From Moesziomyces globuligerus (lineage: Eukaryota; Basidiomycota; Ustilaginomycetes; Ustilaginales; Ustilaginaceae): a DNA stretch of 64,000 nucleotides. Position numbers and translations under genes: made by a program. Under the pieces are notes generated by a model. It did no database searches. It was not told the origin of the DNA and saw only the letters and a list, made by a program, of their open reading frames with translations. Each line of letters starts with the position of its first letter. Within the stretch, counting starts at the first letter, position 1. Below, piece after piece: positions 40,610-53,605 of this stretch. The stretch covers positions 496,001 to 560,000 of the forward strand of contig JARVLF010000016.1 of the NCBI GenBank assembly GCA_030849465.1, in the 5' to 3' direction.

Positions 40610-42357
40610 CCAAGGCCCACCACTGTAAATTATCGTTCCTCACCATCTCACCTTTTCGATGGACGAACCATCGTGTCTTGTACCCTTTCCCATCTGTTTC
40701 CACCACGACCTGCATGTATGCCCCCCTCTATGAACAATTCGATTCGCAATCGCATCTCACGCCATGACCTTGCACCCGTCTGTGCTTCCTGCAATCCCAA
40801 ACAATGGCGATGGAATTCGCCATGCGGTGCGGAAGGCCTTGCCGAACCGACGCATCCCTGCCAAGACCGGCGTCAAGTCGTTTGTGCGCGGGCAGCGGGT
40901 CGGCTACTGCATTGCGGGGGATGAGCGTATTGCGGGGCTGCTGCGAGCGGGAGGGGGTCAGCCGCGACCACATTCCATCGATCAGAAGGCGATAGCGAGC
41001 CGAGCGCGATGGAGCTAGTGTGGGCTTGATGCCGAGCTCGTCTCGCGTACGGGTCATTGATGCCTTACCTCGCTTTCGCATCCGCCCAACCCAGCGTCAT
41101 CCAGCACTTGGCTGGCCCAACATCTGTGCTCGCTTCCCATCCCGTCTTGATGCTTTGCCCCAGCGGAGCGCAAAACATCGTGCCTGGGCAACTGGCAACG
41201 GGCATCACAAAGGCCGCAGCGACGATGGGAGGCCGGCGTTCGTTCACGGCATGGAGGGCAGATCGACCCGGAACTGGCCCGGACGGAGCGGGTCAATGTC
41301 GCGCGCACGCACCTGATCGCACATCTAGGTCATCGTGCGCATCACCACCTGCCCATGTCCAGGCGCAACGCTTAGGTACGCGGTACGCTTACGATGAGCG
41401 GACCAAGCGGCCAGAGTGCAAGCTGCAGACGCCATCTGCAGTCGTAATTTCCAGGGTGCTGCCAAGCCGCCCGCCTCCTTCCATCTGCATGCTCGACGCC
41501 AGCCTGCGCTGCAGCTGCAGTTGTCACAAGGTGCCACTGCGCTCCCTGCATCTCGGTGCACAGAAAGCTATGCGCAACGCCAAACACGCTAGTTGCGCAG
41601 TAGGAGATAGCGAGTCGGATGGCGAGCACGGCATGCGGTCTACAGCCGTGGAGGGCCCAGGGTGATGTCTGCATGAGCGCGGCGCCAACGCGGCCCAAGC
41701 CGAGGTGCTACTGATAGCTCGCTTGCACCATCGGTAGATTGTCATCGTGTTTCGAGCTACTGTCGTTGGCGCGCTCGCTGGCTCCAAGCTTGAGCCTCGA
41801 AACGGCATGAAAAAAAGGGACTCGAGTCGCTGGCGGGCGCTAGCGGGAGCTGAGATCGAGGGTCGCCAGAACCAAAGCCAAAGAGTGCCCGGCGCCCGTC
41901 GTCATGTCTCGCTCGTCAGCCTCGATTGCGGCGCCGTCGATAAACGCGAGGTGGGCTCGACGGCACTTGACGAGCCAACGAGGCAAGGTGCGGGCTTGAA
42001 AATATTCCGCGAGAAACGGGAAAATCAAAAATTTCCCTGGGAGGGCGGAAAGCCCCGAAAACAGATCAGCCGCAGATGAAGAGTAGAGGGCGCGGTGTGC
42101 CGTCATCGTAGACGGAGCTTGCAGGTCGGCTCCCGCCGCGTGCAGAACGAGGGGATGGCTCGTGTGTGCCTGCCTCATCAAGGCCGCTGCACTCGAGCTG
42201 AGTGTCGTAGATCCGACGGCCCTCTGCGACGTTACCACCTGCGGCTGCCGCCTCGCCTGGCTAATCGAGCTTGCTTGCGAGATCGCTCGAGGAACACAAA
42301 GCCTCTTTCTGATGGCTCGATCCAGCTGCGGCCAACTTTCAGCTGCACTCCTGCTTC

Positions 42358-42378
42358 GCAGCCTGCTTCGCAGGCTGC
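42358..42378. repeat. Perfect inverted repeat (9-bp stem, 3-nt loop)
   Basis: GCAGCCTGC is followed by TTC and its exact reverse complement GCAGGCTGC. It lies 300 nt upstream of the small gene. No function can be assigned. Confidence 0.7.
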
Positions 42379-42591
42379 TCCGCGGGCTCGATGCATGTGC
42401 ACCTTGAAGTGAAACGACCAAAGAAAAAGTGTCAAGCTGCGCCCCTCCGCCAGGTGGGTGCGCAGGCTCAGATGAAGTGCGCTGCAACCTACTCGTGCTG
42501 CAGCGTGTGTGTGAGTCGTCATGGTGTAGCCTCCTGCTACGGCGAACGAGCAGCTGCCCTCGCAACGCTAGCAAGTCTGCTCCGGGAGAGA

Positions 42592-42597
42592 TATATA
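42592..42597 (+). promoter_or_regulatory. TATA box of the small mitochondrial-protein gene
   Basis: TATATA sits 86 nt before the ATG at 42678, in a GC-rich surrounding, with a pyrimidine-rich run after it. A clear TATA is uncommon among the genes of this window and would fit strong expression. Confidence 0.55.
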
Positions 42598-42677
42598 CAA
42601 GCTGAGCTTGCCTTGGCACGTTGGTATGACCCCACAACGCTCTCTCGCTCCCTAGCTACCACTCCAGAAACGCCAAC

Positions 42678-43035
42678 ATGATCGCCTCCGCCGTCCGTCT
42701 CTCCGCCGCCCTCGGCCGCCAGCCCGCCGTGGCTGTTGCCTCCGCTACCAAGACCGCTGGTCTCAAGACCTCGGCCGCCTCCGCCGTCATGGCCTCCACC
42801 ACGCTGCGCAACCAGGATGGCCGCCTCTGCTCCAAGAACAGGTACGTTGGCTACTCACCCGCTCTCTTAAACCTTGTTTCCATGCGAGCATGTTGCTGAC
42901 CATATCCGCCCGTTCATCGAATACAGACTCCAGGTCCTTCTCGACGCTGCCGCCCCGGCACCTGCTGTCAAGGAGCCCAACTGGGCCAACGTGTCGGCTC
43001 GCATCCGCGATGCCAAGGACCTTGCTGGCTGCTAA
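42678..43035 (+). CDS. Small probable mitochondrial protein of unknown identity, one intron
   Basis: Exons 42678-42841 and 42927-43035 (intron GTACGT...CAG, 85 nt) join in frame at KNR-LQVLLD to give 90 residues. The N-terminus, MIASAVRLSAALGRQPAVAV, has Arg, Ala and Ser and no acidic residue in the first 40, as in a mitochondrial presequence. After TLRNQDGRLCSKN the C-terminal half, LLDAAAPAPAVKEPNWANV and the ending SARIRDAKDLAGC, is compact and may be the mature part. A TATA box, codons of one consistent GC-rich type and clean splice sites argue that it is a real, well expressed gene. I do not recognise the family; a small respiratory-chain or ATP-synthase-associated subunit is possible but unproven. 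Confidence 0.72.
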
Positions 43036-45148
<2,113 letters not shown>

Positions 45149-46019
45149 AGTCGTTCTCGGCTCCAAATACAGCTGGTTCTCCCGATCCATTTGCGCCTGA
45201 CTGCATCACGACCCCCAAATCATACGACCCCGTGCACTCGCATCATGTCTCTGCAATTCCACCTTGCACAAACAACAGCTCAGAGCACGCGCATGCTGCG
45301 ACACAAGATGTGCAGACGCGATGAGGGCGGCAACTGTGGATGTGGAATCATCCTTGCCGAGTTTGCATTCTGAGGTTGGATCGCCTGTGTACCTCCCCGG
45401 TTACCTTCTGCTGCTAGTTGATGCGCCCGATATTCCTGTTGCATCAAGTCCGGACGATTAGTCTACCGGACAGATTGCATGCCTGGGCTACTTTCGCACC
45501 AGGCGGAGGCGAACGACACAGGTCTCCAAGAAGAGTCTCGCGCTGAACTGAGGCGGGCCAAGATGATGGAGGTGGGCGGGGCTGCGAGACACGCTGAGAA
45601 ATTCGGAGCCGAGATACCTCGAATTGCAGCCACGAAGGGGTCTGCCGCGCATATGCGTGATTTCGAGCTTTCCCTCGTCCGCGGCGCACGACTCAGCTAA
45701 CGGCATCTTCCTCATCCTTCGCCATCCATCCACCCAACCATCCATACCCACATCCGACGCACACGCGCTGCCGGCTTCACACCAGCCAGGACACTTCGAC
45801 AGTGTTGTTCTGGAGACTACGCCCGCACAGCAGACGACATATCGAGCGGGACTTCGACCCCCAGCCACCCATCGACAGGCAGCCCAGCGACACGTAGCCC
45901 GACGTCCGGGAAGCCTGACGTCCGCATCCTCGACTCGAGCATTGCATCCAGCCCCTTCGCCCGATCTTTCTGATATGGTTCAGACGCGTTGACAGCCTAA
46001 TGCTCCGCTTAGAGGGCTC
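45149..46019. other. Intergenic: UBC4 3' region and promoter of the Snt1-like gene
   Basis: From 45690 to 46000 the plus strand is C/A/T-rich and leads into the next ATG. One ACGCGT (45984-45989), an MCB-type motif, is 31 nt before that ATG; with one copy it may be chance. No gene recognised. Confidence 0.45.
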
Positions 46020-49000
46020 ATGATGGATTCCGCGGATTCGGCTGCCAAGCCAGCAGCATCCAATGCCTCTGGTCCCCCAGCAACAACCGAAACAGGCAAG
46101 ATGGCAACGACAGGAGCGAGCACTACTCATAACTGGAATCATGCTGGCGACGATGATGATGAAGAGGAAGAGGGGATGCTCAAGGTCGACGAAGAGGGCC
46201 AGATCGAGGACGACGGCGCCGACCAGCAGGTAAGCCCTCCTTCGTACTGCGGCGACGGCGGGCGTCCCGTTTCTCTTGCTGATCGCCTTGCATCGCTGCC
46301 GGATCCGTCTGCACCAAAGGCCGGTGTCTCTGGGCCCTCCAATACCAACGGCAGTGGTTACGTCTCTCCGAGAAACCTCAACTTGGATAGAGAGCGCGAT
46401 CGCGATCGCGAGCGATACCTCGAGACCTCGCCCGGCCCGTCCTCAGGATTCGTAGCATCACGTTCCAGATACGGATATCCTCCCGACGCTGGCAGCGCTT
46501 ACGGAGCTCCAGCACCATACTCGTATCCTTCCGGCCATCGGGATCCTCACCGTCCGGACTCGTTCTCCTCGGCCGCGCGGACCGGCTTCAGCGTTGGCGC
46601 AGCCCGAGCCGAGAACCGACGCGGATGGTATCCTCCAGCGACTCCCACGCGGGGCCCGGACACATATCGACCCGGTGCCGCCCGTGAACGCGATCGCGAC
46701 CGGGAATGGGAGTCGTTCCGTGACGACCCGAGAGAGCGAGAATGGTCTGCGATGGAGAGGGAACGAGAAAGGGACGCCTACGCCGTCGACAAACGCCGAG
46801 ATTGGCCGGCTCGCGAGAGAGGCGCGGCACCCTTCGGCTACGACATGCCCGACTCCAACGCTCCGTATCCAGCATCCACCGGCAGCAAGTACAAGTTCGA
46901 TGCACGCGAGATGCCTGCCCGCCGCCCGGCCTCGCCTCCGCCGCTTTCCTCTCGCGAGAGGGAGCTCGAAGGCGATCGATCCCGGGACCGAGACCGCGAA
47001 CGACCTAGCGAGAGAGATCCACGCATCAGGGCGTCTAGCTCAGGTTGGGGCAACGGCATGCGTCAATGGGGCAAGCCATCCGACGCTGGCTGGGACAATC
47101 GATCAGCTCGTGCGCCGACCTCCGAGGATGCGCGCTCCGATGCATCCTACCGCCCGTCCGCGCCTCGATCGAACAACACGCCGCCACCCGCGACTTCGAG
47201 CGAGGCTGCCGCTCGACCCAGCGGTTCGGACAACGCCTCGGTGAAGAGCGAGACGCGGAGCAGAGAGATGTCGCCCACGTCCCAGTCGGCATCACATGGC
47301 AATCGCGCCCGTTCCGTTGCTGCAGACGCACCAAGCAGGGTCGAGGAGCGGGCTGACGAAAGGGCGAGAGAGCTATCGGATGCTGCGCCGCGGACCAAGG
47401 ATGCTTCTCCCACTATGAAGCCGGATGCCGCTGAACAGGGACTCCCAACATCTGGAAAGGCTTCGACAGAGGCCGTCGCTGAGCCTACGCCGAAAGCACC
47501 TGACGACGCTCGGCCTGTCGAGCCCGCACCAGCGCCGGCCGGTCACGCACCTGTTTCCGAGCTCTCGCCCAACACATCGTCTGCAGACAAAGCGGCACTT
47601 CCAGCCGAGAAGCCGGCGATCCAACCTCCAAAGCGTGCGGAAGAAACAACGGATGCTGTCCCAGCGGTGCCAAAAGCAGAGGCAACGGCACCTTCGGAGC
47701 TCATCGAGGCACAGAGCGCTCCGGCATCCGCACCGGTCCAAACCACTGCCACCGACGCAGCCGTTGTGACTGCCACAGTGGACGAAGCAAACCCTGTCAA
47801 GTCCGAGATGCCGTCGCCAGAGGAAGGGGAAGCCGACGTATCAGAACCCGTCGCCGATGCCGAGGCGACCCTCGCGGCTTCGGAAGTGCCAGAGGCGGCC
47901 GAATCAGCAAATGATGCGCAGACGGCCGACGTCCGAGTCGTCGACGGTGCCGAGAGTGTTTCTAAGGACGGAAAGCCTGTCGGAAGTGCTGCAAAAGACG
48001 AGACGGCCACCGCTGCTCCCACTGCGCCTGCCACGTCGGAGGCTCCTCTCGGCACTCAATCCCAACAGCCTGATGCAGCCGCCTCAGACGTCGCTCCGGG
48101 GCCCGAATGCGCAGGGGCATTGTCGAAGGATGAAGCGGCACCACCGAGCTCGGGCCAGGCCGCTGCTCCCGGCTCAGCGGCTCGTGAGGGCATCGCCCAG
48201 CAACCAGCGGAGACACAAGCACCTGTCGTGATGGAAGCCACAGTCGAGACCCCGATTCAGCCGCCTTCTGACGCGAAGACCCCGGACATGGCAGATGTCG
48301 ACATGTCGGATGCCCACGCAGAGCCGGTGATCGCGCCTGCAGACGCCCACAAGCAGCAGGAGGCCTCTCCAGCGCAACCAGCTGTGCACGACCAGGCAGA
48401 AACGACGAAGTCAGATGCAGTCGAAAAGCTCACGGAAGAGGAGACGCAGCCCGCATCGGATCCACCGGCGGAGAAAGCCCAAAGCTCTTCGGCCGCCGAA
48501 GAAAGTTTGCCCGCCACTTCGGAACCCGACCGCAGGCATGAATCAGAGGCCGCTCCCGTCGAGGCGCAAGCGCCGACATCTGAGGAGCAGATGGAAATCG
48601 AGCAAGCCGCGAGTGCAGCTCCGACGGCTGACGCCGACGTCTTGCCGACAAACTTGGACGACGGCGTCGAAATTGTCGCAAGTGGTGCAAGCGCACCTAC
48701 GCCTCCTTCTCAGCCCGCAGAACAAGCGGACATTAAAGTCGAAGAAAGCGTTGCGCAAGATACTCAAGATGTCGAGATGGGCGAAGCAACCGCAGCAGAC
48801 GAGCCCGCTCCGAGCACACAGCTCAAAGCTCCAAAGATCTCGCCGCCAAATGCTTCGCTGGATGAGGCCGCTGCGGCGTCAATCTCAACTGCACCTGCAT
48901 TCGACACAGCAGCGCAACAACCGGAGGCAGTGTCTTCGGTCGGCAGTGCTCAGACCCAAGTGTCGGGCCCGCACGTCACCGCCACGGTCGACCACGAGAA

Positions 49001-52000
49001 CCACACACGCGAAATCACTCTGCCGCAGGTCAACTACGGCGACGACAAGGAAGCTCAGGCGCTGGTCCAGCAGGAGAACGCGCGCATCGAGGAGGTGGAG
49101 ATGCCGACCGAGAGCCAAAAGCTGCCGCCTTTGCGCATCGCCGAGGTGGACGACGAGTCCGCCGAGGTTGAAGCGCCGCCGATGACGCCGACGACGCAAG
49201 AGCAGGTCGAACGTGCGGTCAAGTCAGCCGTGCGTCGGCACATCCAGAACATTGCCGCGGAGCAGGACGACTGGAAGAGAATTATGAGGGAGAACCAGCG
49301 CGTCTCGCAGAGAACGACGATGGATGTGCTCAAGGCTAAGATCCACGGCATCCCTCAGATTGTCAGCTCGGGCAAGCCGCTCTGGCTGGAAGAGCACGAC
49401 GATCAAAGCGATCGGACGAAAGCGGTCCTGTTTGACCGGCTGCTCGACCGCAAGAAGCGTCTGAACGACAAGGTCGAGAGCCTCAAGAAGCGCTACCGCA
49501 GCATCAACGAGGACTGGAAGCTTCACTGCTCGCGTCTGGACCGCATTGCTGAGCGCCGCGAGATGGCGCGAAGGCCGCCCGTGAACACGCCTGCGGGCAC
49601 TCCCGGTGGTTTCGGCAGCGTCGACGATCCCTCGCCGGGAGGCACGGGCGCAGGCCTGCTCGCCGCCTCGCTCACCTCTGGCAGAGCGAATCGACGCAGC
49701 GCGCAGGCTGGATTCGCTGGCTTCGGCGATGCGGTGCGTTCCGAAGCCGAGTTCCTCGAGATCCTGGCCAGCCTGGAAAACGCGGATATGCAGGACCCAA
49801 ACATGCGCGCTGCGCGCACCACCGCCACGGCTCCCGATATGTACATTAACCCGGACTCGGACCAGCCGCTGAAGCTGCGATACGACGACATCAACGGCTC
49901 CGTTGCCGATCCGCTCGCCTTCTATCTGGACGAGTTCGATCCGGACGTGTGGTCCGAGGAGGAGAAGGCGATCTTTGCGCGGCGCTACGCGCTGTGGCCC
50001 AAGCAGTTCGGCAAGATCGCCCAGGCCCTGCCGCACAAGACGCCAGCGCAATGCGTGCGCTACTACTACCTCAGCAAGAAGGTGCCGGGCAACGACTTCA
50101 AGGCTCTCGCGGCCGCGAGGAACAGGGAGAGGAAGCGCAAGGCGCGCGTCAAGCCCAAGAAGGCCAAGGGCAGCGCCCTCATGGCGGACCTGAAGTCGGC
50201 AAAGGGAGAGGAAGTTGACGATGTGGAGGACAGTTCCGGCGTGCGGTCGCCTATGGATGCTACGGATCTATCGGCCCTTGCGCCGGAGACACCGGCGGGA
50301 GGCAACGCTCGGAGGGGTGGTCGATCTCGCCTCGGTCCTGCACCGGCCGACACCGGGTCAGCAGCGATGACGGAGGATGCGGCGGCAGGTCGCAAGCGCA
50401 CCGCCGATCAGATCGAAGCGGGGAATAGCCCGGTCGAGGTCAAAGCCTCGGACAAGCGCCGCTCCGGAGCCAAGTCGAAGCGTCCCAAGTCCGATAGCGC
50501 AAGCGGCGCAGACAAGTCGCGCAAGTCCAAGTCGGGCTCCAAGAAGGAGGCGGCTGCGCTGGAGGAGGGCAAGGGCTCGGCGACGGTGCCTACGCCTGCC
50601 GCTCTGCCTGCGGTACCGAAGACGGAGCCGACCGAAGCACGTGCCGCAGCCGAGACGGCGCAGCCCGTCGCCCAAGCAGCTGGTGCACCGGTGAAGGAAA
50701 GCATGGAGGACAGCGACTTGGCGGCAGCCGAGGCTTTGGGCGCGCTTGCAGGTCTTTTCGGAGGAGCTCCGTCGAGCGACGCCAGTGCCGTGCCGGCTGC
50801 TCCCGTAACGGGCACCGTCAACCCTTCCGACGCGACTGTCGTCGCCAGTGATGCAGACGCTGATGGTCGCAAAGCGGGCAAGAAGCGACGCAGCAAGACG
50901 GCACTACCGGGCGAAGAGGGTGCGGCGGTTGAAGGCACGCCGAAGGGCCGCGGCCGACAGCCCACGTCGTCGTACTGGTCGGTGGCCGAGCGTTCCGAGT
51001 TCTTGCGCGCGCTCGTGGTGCACGGGCCGAGGTGGGACGTTGTCTCGTCGACCCTAGCGCAAAAGTCGGCGGCGCAGGCTCGAAACTACTTTGCAAGGAA
51101 CGAGAGCGAGCCCGACTTCGCCGAGGCCGCTGCGCTGGCACGCAATCACGGCGAGCTGCCCGTCGCCGAGCGCGAGGCAGCAGCGACGGCGTTTGTGCGG
51201 CAGCGCTTTGCCAACAACGCGGCAGCTGCAGCGGCATCGCTGGCTCCGAACGCGGGAGCCATGGTGGCCGGCGGAGGCGCTGGATTCCCTGGCGACGTGG
51301 GCCGCACCACTCACTTGCCCCCGCCACCCGGTATCGTTACGTCGCAGATGGATGCGCCGGATGGCAAGGTGCGCGAAGGATCGCCCGAAGTTCCGGTGCA
51401 GCGGCGCGGACTGCAGATCAACTCGCTGCTGAACGACTCGAGCGATTCGCATGATAAGCGGCGCTCGTCGCTGCACGAGTGGCAGGAGCCGCGCGAGGCG
51501 CCGATGCACGTCGGAGCGGGCAGGGATTCGTCGGTGCCGCCGACGCTGTACTCGCGACCGGCGTTCGAGTTGGAGCGCAGACCGGTCACCGCGGACCGAG
51601 CCGAGGGCGCGAGGCCGCCGAGCTCCGACGGGCGGTCTGTGCAGGACGACGCGGTGTCGCGACCGCGGGTGTACGAGCGGGAGGGAAGCGTCGATTCTCG
51701 ATCCTGGGCGTACGAAGCACCGTACGATGCGCACCGTCGGCCGTCGCCTTCGCCTGGATACAGCGCGATGGCGCCGCCGCCGCATCCAGGCGAGCGCATG
51801 ACGGCGTCGCGGTACGCAGCACCGGCGGGAAGCGTGGCTGGGGCTGGTCATCTAGCTAGGTCGGTGCCTCCTTTGTCCACGCACGTAAGCGAGGAGGAGC
51901 ACGATCGCGGCCGTTCTCTGTACGGCACGTACGGTGCGGGGCGCGGACGCGAGTACGAGGCGCACAGCATGCCTCCGTCGGTGCCCGAACTACGACACGC

Positions 52001-52589
52001 GGGTAGCGGAGAGCAAGTGTCGCCTACCGGGGCGAGCTTTGGTGCGGGACACGCGTACGGACGGTATGCGCCGCCGAGCGTGGGGAGCATCTATGCGAGC
52101 AGCACGGCGGCGACGACGGCGCTCAGCGCAAGGGGCAGGTCGGGCAACGGACCGCTGACGGCACCGGCAGCGACGACGGCAGAGCGTCCGGCCTACGAGC
52201 AGCGCTGGCAGAGGTACTCGCAGTCGCCCGGTCCGCCTGCGTCGTCGAGTGCGGGCGCAGGGAGCGGAGGGCTCGCCGGCGTCGGCGGCTTCTCGACAGC
52301 AAGTGCGTACAGGTCGTCGGCCAGCCCGTACTCGAGCTTCCCCTCGCAGAGCTTACCGAGGCCCTCGCTGCCATCGCTCTCGGCGGGCGCGGGCAAGGTG
52401 GGCGCTCCGCATCTGCCATCTCTGGGCGCGGCGGGGAGGTCGCTACCGCCGATCCTCGGATCGTTCCCGGCTCCCGGGAGAGGGTTAGGAGCAGCGGGCA
52501 GGCCGCAGGGTGCGGGAGAGGAGGCGAGGTATTGGCCGTATCCGCAGAGACCGCGCGGGCACGATCAGCAGAACCGGAATCCGGAATGA
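46020..52589 (+). CDS. SNT1: SANT-domain corepressor protein, Snt1/NCoR-like
   Basis: A single 2189-residue frame beginning with two ATGs. Two SANT/Myb-like domains are present: WSEEEKAIFARRYALWPKQF through QCVRYYYLSKK (about 1311-1360) and YWSVAERSEFLRALVVHGPR through QARNYFARN (about 1651-1695). The first, preceded by a helix with KRLNDKVESLKKRYRSI and followed by a KRKARVKPKKAK basic patch, is the layout of Snt1 in the Set3 histone deacetylase complex and of NCoR/SMRT. SANT1 of these proteins activates the deacetylase, SANT2 contacts histone tails. The first 1050 residues are Arg/Asp-rich then Ala/Glu/Pro-rich and disordered; the last 450 are Ser/Gly/Tyr-rich. A GTAAGC at 46230 is a possible donor, but the frame stays open. 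Confidence 0.85.
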   Translation: MMDSADSAAKPAASNASGPPATTETGKMATTGASTTHNWNHAGDDDDEEEEGMLKVDEEGQIEDDGADQQVSPPSYCGDGGRPVSLADRLASLPDPSAPKAGVSGPSNTNGSGYVSPRNLNLDRERDRDRERYLETSPGPSSGFVASRSRYGYPPDAGSAYGAPAPYSYPSGHRDPHRPDSFSSAARTGFSVGAARAENRRGWYPPATPTRGPDTYRPGAARERDRDREWESFRDDPREREWSAMERERERDAYAVDKRRDWPARERGAAPFGYDMPDSNAPYPASTGSKYKFDAREMPARRPASPPPLSSRERELEGDRSRDRDRERPSERDPRIRASSSGWGNGMRQWGKPSDAGWDNRSARAPTSEDARSDASYRPSAPRSNNTPPPATSSEAAARPSGSDNASVKSETRSREMSPTSQSASHGNRARSVAADAPSRVEERADERARELSDAAPRTKDASPTMKPDAAEQGLPTSGKASTEAVAEPTPKAPDDARPVEPAPAPAGHAPVSELSPNTSSADKAALPAEKPAIQPPKRAEETTDAVPAVPKAEATAPSELIEAQSAPASAPVQTTATDAAVVTATVDEANPVKSEMPSPEEGEADVSEPVADAEATLAASEVPEAAESANDAQTADVRVVDGAESVSKDGKPVGSAAKDETATAAPTAPATSEAPLGTQSQQPDAAASDVAPGPECAGALSKDEAAPPSSGQAAAPGSAAREGIAQQPAETQAPVVMEATVETPIQPPSDAKTPDMADVDMSDAHAEPVIAPADAHKQQEASPAQPAVHDQAETTKSDAVEKLTEEETQPASDPPAEKAQSSSAAEESLPATSEPDRRHESEAAPVEAQAPTSEEQMEIEQAASAAPTADADVLPTNLDDGVEIVASGASAPTPPSQPAEQADIKVEESVAQDTQDVEMGEATAADEPAPSTQLKAPKISPPNASLDEAAAASISTAPAFDTAAQQPEAVSSVGSAQTQVSGPHVTATVDHENHTREITLPQVNYGDDKEAQALVQQENARIEEVEMPTESQKLPPLRIAEVDDESAEVEAPPMTPTTQEQVERAVKSAVRRHIQNIAAEQDDWKRIMRENQRVSQRTTMDVLKAKIHGIPQIVSSGKPLWLEEHDDQSDRTKAVLFDRLLDRKKRLNDKVESLKKRYRSINEDWKLHCSRLDRIAERREMARRPPVNTPAGTPGGFGSVDDPSPGGTGAGLLAASLTSGRANRRSAQAGFAGFGDAVRSEAEFLEILASLENADMQDPNMRAARTTATAPDMYINPDSDQPLKLRYDDINGSVADPLAFYLDEFDPDVWSEEEKAIFARRYALWPKQFGKIAQALPHKTPAQCVRYYYLSKKVPGNDFKALAAARNRERKRKARVKPKKAKGSALMADLKSAKGEEVDDVEDSSGVRSPMDATDLSALAPETPAGGNARRGGRSRLGPAPADTGSAAMTEDAAAGRKRTADQIEAGNSPVEVKASDKRRSGAKSKRPKSDSASGADKSRKSKSGSKKEAAALEEGKGSATVPTPAALPAVPKTEPTEARAAAETAQPVAQAAGAPVKESMEDSDLAAAEALGALAGLFGGAPSSDASAVPAAPVTGTVNPSDATVVASDADADGRKAGKKRRSKTALPGEEGAAVEGTPKGRGRQPTSSYWSVAERSEFLRALVVHGPRWDVVSSTLAQKSAAQARNYFARNESEPDFAEAAALARNHGELPVAEREAAATAFVRQRFANNAAAAAASLAPNAGAMVAGGGAGFPGDVGRTTHLPPPPGIVTSQMDAPDGKVREGSPEVPVQRRGLQINSLLNDSSDSHDKRRSSLHEWQEPREAPMHVGAGRDSSVPPTLYSRPAFELERRPVTADRAEGARPPSSDGRSVQDDAVSRPRVYEREGSVDSRSWAYEAPYDAHRRPSPSPGYSAMAPPPHPGERMTASRYAAPAGSVAGAGHLARSVPPLSTHVSEEEHDRGRSLYGTYGAGRGREYEAHSMPPSVPELRHAGSGEQVSPTGASFGAGHAYGRYAPPSVGSIYASSTAATTALSARGRSGNGPLTAPAATTAERPAYEQRWQRYSQSPGPPASSSAGAGSGGLAGVGGFSTASAYRSSASPYSSFPSQSLPRPSLPSLSAGAGKVGAPHLPSLGAAGRSLPPILGSFPAPGRGLGAAGRPQGAGEEARYWPYPQRPRGHDQQNRNPE

Positions 52590-52885
52590 AGAGAAGCTTG
52601 TACTTTATTGCACACATCCCACTATGATCTCAACGCAGGGTGTACAGTAGGCCGGACAGCAGTCTTTAATAGTGGAGCGAGAGTGTGACAAAAGTGTCTG
52701 TGGACGATCAGCTGGGGTGAGTGTCGAAGGTGCGAGGGTGGCAGTTTGGTGGGGGTGCCGACCTCCACATGCAGGCGTGGCGCGCTAGGGTCCAGAGGCG
52801 GAAAAAGCGCAAAGAGCTGCAGCATCTGGCGCATTGACTCGGCTTGCTTCTCGACCACATTCTAGCGAGAGTGGAAGCGGTCGAC

Positions 52886-53605
52886 ATGTCGGTGCGTAGC
52901 GCTCCTCTTCTCCTTGCTCTGATCCACAGGCTGACATTCTTCGTTCCGATGTTGACACTTTAGGCCACGAGCGACGTGCAGTGGATCACGCTGGTGAGCG
53001 AAGTAAGTCTGCCCTCCGTCGCCGAAGGCTTGTATGAGACCGCTGCTGACACTTGATTGCGATGGGTAGGATGGCTTTCGCTTTCTGGTGGACAATACAA
53101 CGGTGATGGCTTCGCCTACGATCAAGACGATGCTCTCGATGGGCGATGGTGGCGGCTTTGTCGAGGCCGAGAGCAACACGGCTCGCCTCCAAATCAGGTA
53201 CGTCCAGTCACCCTTCTTCGAAGCGCAGTGGCGAATGCGAAACTGACCCTTCAGGCCTTTGGGGGTATGGAAACAGGGGCGAGGTGCTGGAAAAGGTCAT
53301 CGAATACCTGCACTTCAAGACCAAGTACGCCGCCGCCAACGACGGCGAGATCCCCGACTTCAAGAATCGCATCCCTCCCGAGATCGCACTCGAACTGTAG
53401 GTCCAGCCTCCGAAGAGGCGTCGAGTTTCCAACAGGGTCGCTGACGCTCTTGGCTACTTTGCATCGGCGGCGCTGCGCAACTGCAGGCTCATGGCGGCTG
53501 ACTTTTTGGAGTGTAAGTTTCTATCCAGGGTCGGGTCGGCTCGAAACGAAGCGCCACAGTCTCACTCTCTCCGCTCTTGCCTTGGTCCTGTTTCTTTCAG
53601 TGTGA
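52886..53605 (+). CDS. ELC1: Elongin C, rebuilt from six exons
   Basis: No single frame shows this gene. Exons 52886-52891, 52964-53002, 53070-53197, 53277-53396, 53487-53512 and 53601-53605 are separated by introns of 72, 67, 79, 90 and 88 nt, all GT-AG, and the joins hold frame to give 107 residues. The product reads WITLVSEDGFRFLVDNTTVM, TIKTMLSMGDGGGF, EVLEKVIEYLHFKTKY, then IPPEIALELLMAADFLEL, matching elongin C along its whole length (animal and yeast forms end ELLMAANFLDC or LLLAADYLSI). It has the Skp1/BTB fold and links elongin A or SOCS-box substrate receptors to cullin ligases. The first exon is only ATG-TCG. The last splice fixes only the terminal residue, so that end is least certain. 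Confidence 0.88.

Larger units (their letters stand above)
40610..42677. other. Intergenic: membrane protein 3' region and promoter of the small mitochondrial-protein gene
   Basis: About 2 kb. It contains a perfect 9-bp hairpin (42358-42378) and a TATA box (42592-42597). Open frames of 60-270 codons on both strands have no protein-like composition. Confidence 0.5.

Noticed and set aside
41057..42637. Overlapping ORFs of 200-265 codons on both strands
   Set aside because: No protein-like composition, no conserved motif, mutually overlapping.
46230..46320. GTAAGC as an intron donor early in the SNT1 gene
   Set aside because: The frame is open through it and reads protein-like (VSLADRLASLPD); no good acceptor nearby.
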